Of a stretch of 64,000 nt of DNA, positions 54,131 through 60,912 are shown piece after piece. The stretch's first letter is position 1. The number at the start of each line of letters is the position of its first letter. The notes under the pieces were generated by a model that was given only the letters and a program-made list of their open reading frames with translations, searched no databases and had not been told where the DNA came from. This stretch comes from Stenotrophomonas sp. ZAC14D1_NAIMI4_1 (GTDB taxonomy: Bacteria > Pseudomonadota > Gammaproteobacteria > Xanthomonadales > Xanthomonadaceae), in NCBI RefSeq assembly GCF_003086775.1, contig NZ_CP026001.1:1390407-1454406 (forward strand). The letters run 5' to 3'. The position numbers were made by a program, and so were the translations under genes.

Positions 54131-54488
54131 CGCGCGGATGGGCGGCAAAGCGCAGGCGGTTGCCGTCCGGGTCGACCAGCAGCATTTCGCGGGTGCCCCA
54201 GTCGGTATCGTGCGGCGGCTGCGGGATGGGCACGCCGGCGGCACTGAACGCGCGGAACACCGCGTCCACGTCATCGACCTTGAAGTACACCGCGCCGCCG
54301 GGCTGGCAGTCACCGGCATGTTCGCTGAGGAACAGGGTCTGGCCATCGCGGGTGAGCTGGGCGAACAGCGGCATGCCCGGCCCGAAGCGGTGTTCCCAGT
54401 CGACGGAGAAGCCCAGGCCCTGCACGTAGAACGGCAAGGTGGTGTCGGCGTGCAGCATGCGCAGCTGCGGGATGACGGTCTGGGGCAT
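54120..54488 (-). CDS. VOC/glyoxalase-superfamily protein
   Basis: 122 residues: two beta-alpha-beta-beta-beta modules typical of the vicinal oxygen chelate fold. IPQLRMLHADTTLPFYVQGLGF, FLSEHAGD and LLVDPDGNRLRFAA are the usual signatures. Similar genes are called glyoxalase/bleomycin-resistance proteins; which reaction it performs is unknown. The downstream MafI-like gene begins inside its 3' end. Confidence 0.88.
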   Translation of the reverse strand: MPQTVIPQLRMLHADTTLPFYVQGLGFSVDWEHRFGPGMPLFAQLTRDGQTLFLSEHAGDCQPGGAVYFKVDDVDAVFRAFSAAGVPIPQPPHDTDWGTREMLLVDPDGNRLRFAAHPRDGD

Positions 54489-54506
54489 GGCGGCGGTTCC
54501 TGATGG

Positions 54507-54600
54507 GTAGCGTCGAGCTTGCTCGACTGGCTTTGAGATCGCGCCAACGGTAGTCGAGCAAGCTCGACTCTACCAATGCCACGGCAGTTGAGCTTGCTCG
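54507..54600. repeat. Cluster of GTAG-type palindromic repeats (SMAG/REP-like)
   Basis: Three hairpin units in the 115-bp gap: GTAGCGTCGAGCTTGCTCGA (from 54507), GGTAGTCGAGCAAGCTCGAC with CTACC at 54549-54574, and GTTGAGCTTGCTCG at 54587-54600. Arms GTCGAGC / GCTCGAC with a 2-base loop and a leading GTAG are typical of Stenotrophomonas REP (SMAG) sequences. The second is inverted relative to the first and third. Confidence 0.8.
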
Positions 54601-54603
54601 GGG

Positions 54604-55731
54604 TCAGTCATCCACGCCGGGCACGCCTTCAGCCAGCGGCACCCGCGTACCGTCCAGCAGGCCGCGGCTGAGCGTGCCGTTCTCGATGAACAGCAGTTCG
54701 CCGTTCTCGCCGTTCTTGATGCTGCTGTCGATGGCGATCACGCGGCCACCATGGAAGCTGCTCACGTGCGGCATCGAGGTGTGGCCGACCACGATCCGCT
54801 TCAGCTGCAGCTGGTCGAGCACGGCCTGCACGCCGTTGCTGTCCAGGCGTCCATCGAAGTAACCGCGGTACCAGATCGGGCTGGTCTTGCCGTCATACAG
54901 CGGCGCGGTGGCCGGGTTGGCCTTCACCTCGGCCTTGGGCGTGCCCAGCGAGGCCTGGTAGGCGGCATTGGTCGCGGCCGGCTGCAGCGCCAGCTGCACG
55001 GCGTCAGGCGAGATGCCACCGTGCAGGAACAGGGTGTCGCCGATCTTCAGCAGCACCGGGCGGGTGCGCAGCCACTGGCCGATCACCGAATCGGCTCCAT
55101 AGAGCTGCGGATAACTGCGGCCCAGCAGCTGCGCGCTGCGCAGGTACTTGGGATTGACGTAGCGCAGGTCGTCGTACAGCACCATGGTTTCGTGGTTGCC
55201 CAGCACGAAATGCACCGCGCCACCGGCCGCTGCGGCCTGCTGCTGCAACCCGTACAGCAGCCAGAACGCCTCGGTCACCTGCGGGCCACGGTCGAACACA
55301 TCACCGGCAATCACCAGCGTGTCCTTGCCCAGCGCCCACTGGTCCTGCGCATCGATCACCTTGTTGGCGCGCAGCAGGCGCACCAGCAGGCCGTACTGGC
55401 CATGGATGTCTGACACCGCAACGATGCGCGGCGTGGCCGGCAGCACCGACACCGAGGGCGCCGCCGGCGGCAGCACATGCACGCTGTGGCCGTAGCCGCA
55501 CTGCGGCGTGATGTCCGTACCGCTGGTTTGGGCGGGCAGGGTGCGCATCTGCACCTGGTCGCCGCAGATCCACTTCGCCCGCAGCTGGTCGCCGACGCGG
55601 AACACATAGGGGCCATCGGCATCGACATGCTCGGCCGGCGCGGCCACCTCGCGTGCCTGCAGCGACGGCGCGCCCAGCAGGGTCAGCGGCAACAGCAGCA
55701 GGGCAGGGTGGAGCAGGCGGCGGTGCAGCAT
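54604..55731 (-). CDS. Secreted calcineurin-like metallophosphatase
   Basis: 375 residues. Signal peptide to APSLQA, a small N-terminal extra domain with paired Cys (WICGDQVQM, PQCGYGHS), and the metallophosphoesterase core: VSDIHGQY, AGDVFDRGP, VLGNHETMV, FLHGGISP and GHTSM. It resembles the Shewanella-like phosphatase group (protein phosphatases of the PPP superfamily found in bacteria). Located in the periplasm or outside. The ATG at 55731 has GAGGA at good spacing. A strong terminator of the upstream TonB gene ends just before that site. Confidence 0.9.
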   Translation of the reverse strand: MLHRRLLHPALLLLPLTLLGAPSLQAREVAAPAEHVDADGPYVFRVGDQLRAKWICGDQVQMRTLPAQTSGTDITPQCGYGHSVHVLPPAAPSVSVLPATPRIVAVSDIHGQYGLLVRLLRANKVIDAQDQWALGKDTLVIAGDVFDRGPQVTEAFWLLYGLQQQAAAAGGAVHFVLGNHETMVLYDDLRYVNPKYLRSAQLLGRSYPQLYGADSVIGQWLRTRPVLLKIGDTLFLHGGISPDAVQLALQPAATNAAYQASLGTPKAEVKANPATAPLYDGKTSPIWYRGYFDGRLDSNGVQAVLDQLQLKRIVVGHTSMPHVSSFHGGRVIAIDSSIKNGENGELLFIENGTLSRGLLDGTRVPLAEGVPGVDD

Positions 55732-55750
55732 GGGCGGTTCCTCGGTGGGC

Positions 55751-55778
55751 AACAAAAAGGCGGGCCCGAAGGCCCGCC
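55751..55778 (-). terminator. Rho-independent terminator with TTCG loop
   Basis: On the minus strand GGCGGGCC-TTCG-GGCCCGCC followed by TTTTTGTT. An 8-bp GC stem, stable tetraloop and T-run make it the clearest terminator in the window. It should end the siderophore-receptor transcript, and it lies only a few bases before the phosphatase ribosome-binding site. Confidence 0.9.
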
Positions 55779-55868
55779 CGTGATGCTACGCCGATGCCCA
55801 CCCCGGCAGCATGCGCCGAAGGTGGGGGTCACTGTGCGGAGTCGGGTGGCCGGCGCCGCACGGTGGCA

Positions 55869-58076
55869 TCAGAACTTCGCGCGCAGGTTGAACAGCACCC
55901 GGCGCGGCTCGCCCCAGTAGCCCGCGTTGAAGAAGCCGACGTTGCGGTAGTAGACCTTGTCGAACAGGTTGGTGACCGTCACGCCCACGCTCAGGTTGTC
56001 GTTGATGCGGTAGCGGCCCATCAGGTCGAACAGCACGTAGCCACCCTGGCTCATCTTGCCGGTGGCGGTGACCGGGGTGCCGTTGGGGTTGAAGCGGCCG
56101 GTGGGGATCGGCTGCATCTGGTAGATCTCGCTCTGCACGCTGACGCCACCGCCGACCGTCCACTGGCCGTGGCTGTAGGTGGTGTTGAAGCGTGCCAGGT
56201 GCATCGGGCTGAAAGTCGCGAAGCGGCTGCCATCAGGGCTGCTGCTGTAGCTGTAGGTGTAGCCGCCGGTCATGCTCCAGTGGTCGTTGATCGAGCCGGA
56301 CACTTCAAACTCGCCGCCCTGGGTGGTGATGCCCTTGCTGGCGATGTACGGCGAGCCGCCACCTGGAAGCTCGACGTTGATGCCTGCCGGATCCACAACG
56401 GCTACGTTGTCCTGCTTCATGTAGAAGCCGTTCAACGCGGTGTACAGGCGTCCGCCGAAGAACTCACCCTTCAGGCCATACTCGTAGTTGCCGCCGGTGG
56501 TCGGGTCGAGCAGCTGGTTGTTGATGTCGCGGCGCGCGGTGGCCTGGAACACGTCCGAATAGCTGGCGAAGGCGGTGATGCTGCTGCTGAGGTCGTACAG
56601 CACGCCCACGTATGGGGTCAGCTCGTGCGCGGTGGTGCGTGCGCTGCGGCTGGTGAACACACCGTTGACGTCGTAGTTGTCGGTTGTGGTGCGGTAATCG
56701 GAATAGCGCGCACCGGCGATGATCTTCAGCGGGTCGATCGGGTTCAGGCGCACGGCGGCGTAGTAGCCTGTCTCGGTGGTGTTCACCGTGTTCGACGGAA
56801 TGCCGTAGTTGTAGGTGGTCGGCTTGCCGATGTTGCCGTCCCACTCGTAGATGCTTGGGAACGCGTTGACGTTGTACGGGCGCGAGGTGATGCCGGCGCG
56901 GATGGTGTCCAGGTCGCGGTCGTAGTGGTTGATGCCCACCACCAGCTCATGCGAACGGCCGAACAGCTGGAACGGGCCGGAGGCGTAGAGGTCGAAGGCA
57001 TCCTCGCGCGTCTCGGACACCGAGTAGGTATCGGCGATGCGCAGGCCCAGGCCGGTCACGGCATCGGCCCAGTTGCCGGTGTTGGAACCGGCCAGCAGCA
57101 GCGAGTCGGTGTCGGTGGCGCGGTGGTTGTAGGCCAGGCGGCCGCTCCAGCCGGCGCCGAGCTGCTGTTCGAGGGTGGCGAAGTAGTTGGTGCTCTGGCG
57201 GTTCCACTCGTTCCAGCGCGCCGCGGCGCTGTAGGAACGCGGCATGTGCGCACGCGTGCCGTCGCGGAAGTACAGCGGCGAGGCGCTCCACGCACCGCCA
57301 TCGGAGCCGGTTTTCAGGTAGTCGATGCCGGCGCGCAGGCGGGTGCTGTCGGTCAGGTCGGCTTCGATGACGCCATACAGACTGGGCGATTTGTCATGCT
57401 GGAAGCGCACCCAGCTTTCCTTGTCGGTGTAGGCGCCGACGAAGCGACCGCGCACGCGGCCGCCCTTGCTGAGCGGACCGGACACATCCACTTCCGCGCG
57501 CTTGTAGTCCCACGAGCCTGCGCTGAGGCTGGTACTGGCCTGGAAGGTTTCGGTCGGGCGCTTGCGCACCATGTTCACCGTGGCCGACGGATTGCCCGAG
57601 CCGGTGACCAGGCCGCTGGCGCCGCGCACCACTTCGATGCGCTCGTAGATGGAGGTGTCGCTGAGGATCGAGTTGCCACCCGAGCCGGTGGTGTAGTTGG
57701 TGGGGATGCCATCGAACATGAAGTTGTTGATGGCAAAGCCGCGCGCGTTGAACAGCGTGCGGTTGCTGTCATAGGACTGGATGGTGACGCCCGGGGTCTG
57801 CTGCAGCACCTCGGAAATGGTGATGAGGTTGAAATCCTCGATGCGCTGGCGGGTGAACACGGTCAGCGACTGCGGGGTTTCGCGCAGGGTCAGCGGCAGC
57901 TTGGTGGCGGTGTTCGTGCCATAGACCTGGTAGCCCTCGGTGCGCTGGGTGACCATCACCCGGTCCAGCTCAGTGGTGGTCGGCGCGCTGTCCTGGGCGA
58001 AGGCCGGCGCGGCCGCGCAGGCGAGCGACAAGGCGAGGGCGTTCCGGCGCAGGGCGCCAGGCGAAGGCTGCTTCAT
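55869..58076 (-). CDS. TonB-dependent ferri-siderophore receptor (FpvA/FoxA-like)
   Basis: 735 residues. Signal peptide to AAAPAFAQ, TonB-box-like DRVMVTQ, and the siderophore-receptor plug: LPLTLRETPQSLTVFTRQRIED, QQTPGVTIQ, ARGFAINNFMFDG and EVVRGASGLVTGSGNPSATVN. The barrel ends RVLFNLRAKF. This plug pattern is that of hydroxamate/pyoverdine receptors. It is the last gene after DUF3649, PepSY and DUF3325 genes on the same strand, which supply inner-membrane iron-reduction functions in similar operons. Confidence 0.94.
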   Translation of the reverse strand: MKQPSPGALRRNALALSLACAAAPAFAQDSAPTTTELDRVMVTQRTEGYQVYGTNTATKLPLTLRETPQSLTVFTRQRIEDFNLITISEVLQQTPGVTIQSYDSNRTLFNARGFAINNFMFDGIPTNYTTGSGGNSILSDTSIYERIEVVRGASGLVTGSGNPSATVNMVRKRPTETFQASTSLSAGSWDYKRAEVDVSGPLSKGGRVRGRFVGAYTDKESWVRFQHDKSPSLYGVIEADLTDSTRLRAGIDYLKTGSDGGAWSASPLYFRDGTRAHMPRSYSAAARWNEWNRQSTNYFATLEQQLGAGWSGRLAYNHRATDTDSLLLAGSNTGNWADAVTGLGLRIADTYSVSETREDAFDLYASGPFQLFGRSHELVVGINHYDRDLDTIRAGITSRPYNVNAFPSIYEWDGNIGKPTTYNYGIPSNTVNTTETGYYAAVRLNPIDPLKIIAGARYSDYRTTTDNYDVNGVFTSRSARTTAHELTPYVGVLYDLSSSITAFASYSDVFQATARRDINNQLLDPTTGGNYEYGLKGEFFGGRLYTALNGFYMKQDNVAVVDPAGINVELPGGGSPYIASKGITTQGGEFEVSGSINDHWSMTGGYTYSYSSSPDGSRFATFSPMHLARFNTTYSHGQWTVGGGVSVQSEIYQMQPIPTGRFNPNGTPVTATGKMSQGGYVLFDLMGRYRINDNLSVGVTVTNLFDKVYYRNVGFFNAGYWGEPRRVLFNLRAKF

Positions 58077-58097
58077 GATGGAACCTCTGTTTCTGGA

Positions 58098-58397
58098 TCA
58101 GGAACGGGAAGACGGGCGTGGCGCCGGCTTGGCCGGGCTGCGGAAACTGAGCCAGAGCACCATCGCCCCGGCACCGGCGGCGAGCACGCCGCACCAACCA
58201 ACAAAGCCCTGTGCAATGCCCCAGGCGGCGATGCTGGCCAGCAGGCTGGCGAGCAGCCCGAGCACGCCCAGCCCCTGCAGCAGGCGACGGCGCGGCGTCG
58301 GCGGCGCATGGCCGGCCACATCGCGGTGGTGGCGTTCCATTGCCATGGCCAGGCAGGCGAAGGCGGCGGCCGCCAACAGCAGGGCGAGCACGCTCAT
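58098..58397 (-). CDS. DUF3325 small membrane protein
   Basis: 99 residues, three helices (LALLLAAAAFACLAMAM, LLQGLGVLGLLASLLASIAAWG, FVGWCGVLAAGAGAMVLWLSF). Family of small proteins found beside siderophore-uptake PepSY proteins. Its ATG overlaps the PepSY stop by 4 bases, and it is 21 bp before the receptor. Probably a subunit of an inner-membrane complex for iron release. Confidence 0.85.
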   Translation of the reverse strand: MSVLALLLAAAAFACLAMAMERHHRDVAGHAPPTPRRRLLQGLGVLGLLASLLASIAAWGIAQGFVGWCGVLAAGAGAMVLWLSFRSPAKPAPRPSSRS

Positions 58398-59974
58398 GCG
58401 CCCGCCTCGGCCGGCGTGGTGGCGCGTGCGGTGCGCGGCTTGCGCTGCGCCGGCACGAAACGGTGCACCTTGCGCGCGGCCCACAGCAGGCCGGCGCCGA
58501 TCAGCAGCAGGCCGATGTCGATGCCGGCCTTGGCGCCATCCCCGGCAGCAAGCGCGGAAAGCAGGCCACCGTGCCACGCCACCAGGTTGTAGAGCGGCAG
58601 GCCCAGCGCCAGCACGCCGGCCAGCGCCAGCTGCTCGACCCAGCCGCGACGCGGCGCGCGCAGCATCGCGTGCACCACGCAGGCGGCCCAGGCGTAGAAG
58701 AACACCTTCACCTCGGCATCGCTGCGGTTGGCCACGTCCAGCGGCAGCAGGCGGTTGCCCCACAGGAAGGCGATCATCGCCACCGGCAGGCCGGTGACGA
58801 AGCCGATGTTCAGGCGTTCGACGATGCGGAAGCCCAGGTGCGGCCGCGCCGGATCCGGCAGCTGGGTGCGCCGCTTCACCGTCCACAGCACCAGCCCGGT
58901 GGCCACCATCAGCGTGCCGGCCACGCCGGAAAGGAAGAACAGCCAGCGCATCGTGGTGGGTGCGAAGCGCGCGGCATGCAGGCCGATCATGCCGTCGCGG
59001 GTGATGACGGCGGCCGAACGCGGCGGCGCCGCATCCAGCAGGTTGCCGCGCGCATCGAAGGCCAGCGTGTCGGCAGCGCCAGCGATCTGGTCGCCCTGCT
59101 GGCGGTGCACGCTGATGCGCATCGCCGCATCGCCAGGCTGTTCGATCTGCAGCGAGGCCGCATGGCCGCCGCCCCACTGCACTTCGGCACGGCGCAGTAC
59201 CTCGGCCAGCGCCGGCGGGGTCGCGGCGGTGCCGCTGGCTTCGACTTTTTCCGCACGCGGGAACAGTTCGGCGAAGAACGCATCGCGGCCACCGGGGTAG
59301 TTGGCATCCACCGCCCACGGCATGTACAGCGTCATCAGGGTGATCAGGCCGGTGTAGGTGATCATCAGGTGGAACGGCAGCGACAGCACGGCCAGTGCGT
59401 TGTGGCCGTCCAGCCAGCTGCGCTGGCCCTTGCCCCGGCGGAAGGTGAAGAAGTCGGTGAAGATCTTCTTGTGGGTGATGACCCCGCTGATCAGCGCGAT
59501 CAGCATCAGCATCGAGCAGGCGCTGATGAACCAGCGTGCCCACAGCACCGGCACGTAGTGCAGGTCGAAGTGCAGGCGATAGAAGAAGTTGCCGCCGCGC
59601 GTCTCGCGCACCTGCACCGGCTTGCCGTCGGCATCCAGCGTGGCCTGGTTCGGGTTGCGCTGGCCGCGGCGGCGTTCCTTCTCGCCCTGTGGCTGCCAGC
59701 TGACGGCGGTCGCGCTGCTGCGCGAGTCGGGCAGTTCGATGCTCCAGCGCTGCGCATCCGGCGCGGTGCGGGCGAGGAACTGCTGGGCCTGGCTGACAGC
59801 CGTGGCGCTGCTGGCGGGCAGGCCGATTTCCGGCTGCATCCAGCGGGTCAGTTCTTCCTTCCAGTACGCAGCCGTGCCGGCAATGAAGATCAGGAACAGC
59901 ACCCAGCCGACCACCAGGCCCGACCAGGTATGCAGTACCGATTGCGATTGGCGGATGCCACCCAGATTGCTCAT
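58394..59974 (-). CDS. PepSY-associated membrane protein, putative ferri-siderophore reductase
   Basis: 526 residues. PepSY_TM architecture: first helix with QSVLHTWSGLVVGWVLFLI, PepSY-type periplasmic regions, RLHFDLHY, HNALAVLSLPFHLMITYTGL and further helices at the C terminus. Conserved His in membrane segments (LHTW, HLMI, HFDLH) could bind haem as in FpvG of Pseudomonas, which reduces ferripyoverdine. It overlaps both neighbours by 4 bases. Function by analogy, not shown here. Confidence 0.9.
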   Translation of the reverse strand: MSNLGGIRQSQSVLHTWSGLVVGWVLFLIFIAGTAAYWKEELTRWMQPEIGLPASSATAVSQAQQFLARTAPDAQRWSIELPDSRSSATAVSWQPQGEKERRRGQRNPNQATLDADGKPVQVRETRGGNFFYRLHFDLHYVPVLWARWFISACSMLMLIALISGVITHKKIFTDFFTFRRGKGQRSWLDGHNALAVLSLPFHLMITYTGLITLMTLYMPWAVDANYPGGRDAFFAELFPRAEKVEASGTAATPPALAEVLRRAEVQWGGGHAASLQIEQPGDAAMRISVHRQQGDQIAGAADTLAFDARGNLLDAAPPRSAAVITRDGMIGLHAARFAPTTMRWLFFLSGVAGTLMVATGLVLWTVKRRTQLPDPARPHLGFRIVERLNIGFVTGLPVAMIAFLWGNRLLPLDVANRSDAEVKVFFYAWAACVVHAMLRAPRRGWVEQLALAGVLALGLPLYNLVAWHGGLLSALAAGDGAKAGIDIGLLLIGAGLLWAARKVHRFVPAQRKPRTARATTPAEAGA

Positions 59975-60306
59975 GCCACGCCCCCGCGCAGCAGCCAGGC
60001 AAGCAGCGCGCCCAGGCCACCGGCAACCAGCAGGCCCAACGTGGCGCGCAGGGTGCTGCGTGCGGCATAGGCCCAGATCGCGGCCAGCACGTAGACCACG
60101 AAGGCGGCCATGGTGGCGACCAGGGTGGCATCGGCCTTGGCGCCGGGCAGCAGGCGCGCCAGTGCGGCGGCCCAGCCGGCGGCCACGGCATAGCCACCGA
60201 GCAGGCCGAGCAGGCCACGGGCCCACAGCAGGCCATGGCCGTTACCGCGCGGCACGCGCTTGGCCGGCGCGGTGCCGGCAGCAGGAGAGGAAGAGGGTGC
60301 GGCCAT
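59971..60306 (-). CDS. DUF3649 small membrane protein
   Basis: 111 residues. Pro- and Ser-rich N-terminus, then three helices (LLWARGLLGLLGGYAVAAGWAAAL, ATMAAFVVYVLAAIWAYAAR, ATLGLLVAGGLGALLAWLL). A family found at the head of PepSY siderophore operons. Start is taken as the ATG at 60306; a TTG at 60318 is the alternative. First gene of the four-gene iron operon. Confidence 0.83.
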   Translation of the reverse strand: MAAPSSSPAAGTAPAKRVPRGNGHGLLWARGLLGLLGGYAVAAGWAAALARLLPGAKADATLVATMAAFVVYVLAAIWAYAARSTLRATLGLLVAGGLGALLAWLLRGGVA

Positions 60307-60330
60307 AGCCGATGTCAATAGGAATCGTCT

Positions 60331-60356
60331 GCAATTGCGAGCGAATGCTATTTGAC
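60331..60356. promoter_or_regulatory. Possible Fur box before the iron operon
   Basis: GCAATTGCGAGCGAATGCTA and the following TTTGAC form an AT-leaning stretch with partly repeated GCGAATGC-like elements, about 25 bp upstream of the DUF3649 start. It is a weak match to Fur consensus; placement before a siderophore operon is the main argument. Confidence 0.25.
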
Positions 60357-60399
60357 ACCGGTAGCGCTGTCGAGTCCCCCATTCGGGGGAGGCGCTGTT

Positions 60400-60828
60400 T
60401 CAGAGCTTGCGCACCACGGCCTGCTCCGCGCCGATGGCGTGGCCGGCCGCGTTCTGCGGCTGCATGTAAGCCAGGGCGCTGCCGGTGCCGCGCTCGACCA
60501 GGGTGGAGTGGGCCTCGCCGGGGCTGAAGCGATGGCGTTCGCCCCATTGGCGCAGGGCCACCAGCAGCGGGAACAGGTCGCGCCCGGCCGCAGTCAGCAC
60601 GTAGTCCTGGTAGGCGCTGCCATCGGCGGCGGGCTGCTGCACCAGCAGGCCGGCCTCCACCAGCCGGCGCAGGCGGTCGCTGAGGATGTTGCGGGCGGCG
60701 CCGAGGCTGCGCTGGAAATCACCGAAGCGGGTGATGCCGTCGAAGGCATCGCGGATGACCAGCAGCGCCCAGCGGTCGCCGAGCAGATCGGCACTGCGGG
60801 CCACGGGGCAGGGGCTGTCGGCGTGCAT
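60400..60828 (-). CDS. HxlR-family winged-helix regulator
   Basis: 142 residues. The HxlR pattern is MHADSPCPVARSADLLGDRWALLVIRDAF, RFGDFQRSLGAARNILSDRLRRL and YVLTAAGRDLFP. Cys7 (in SPCPVARS) is the conserved position that is often redox-sensing in this family. It is divergent from the MFS gene, and a perfect 12-bp inverted repeat lies in the gap (60848-60911), so it probably controls both. Confidence 0.93.
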   Translation of the reverse strand: MHADSPCPVARSADLLGDRWALLVIRDAFDGITRFGDFQRSLGAARNILSDRLRRLVEAGLLVQQPAADGSAYQDYVLTAAGRDLFPLLVALRQWGERHRFSPGEAHSTLVERGTGSALAYMQPQNAAGHAIGAEQAVVRKL

Positions 60829-60847
60829 GGCGGCGTCCGGGGTGTGG

Positions 60848-60911
60848 AATGTGGTTGCAGTTTAAAACCGCTGGCGCTACCGTGCATCCAGTTTCGATAT
60901 GCAACCACATT
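60848..60911. promoter_or_regulatory. 12-bp inverted repeat flanking the hxlR/MFS divergent promoter
   Basis: AATGTGGTTGCA at 60848-60859 and its exact complement TGCAACCACATT at 60900-60911, 40 bp apart. The arms lie 20 bp from the HxlR start and 1 bp from the MFS start. The centre-to-centre distance, 52 bp, is close to five helical turns. Confidence 0.7.
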
Positions 60912-60912
60912 G

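Noticed and set aside
54507..54600. CRISPR array
   Set aside because: Repeats are palindromic, only three, irregularly spaced and lack unique spacers.
55653..60070. 979- and 619-codon plus-strand frames opposite the siderophore operon
   Set aside because: Antisense to the receptor and the PepSY gene; no family signature, no ribosome-binding site worth noting.
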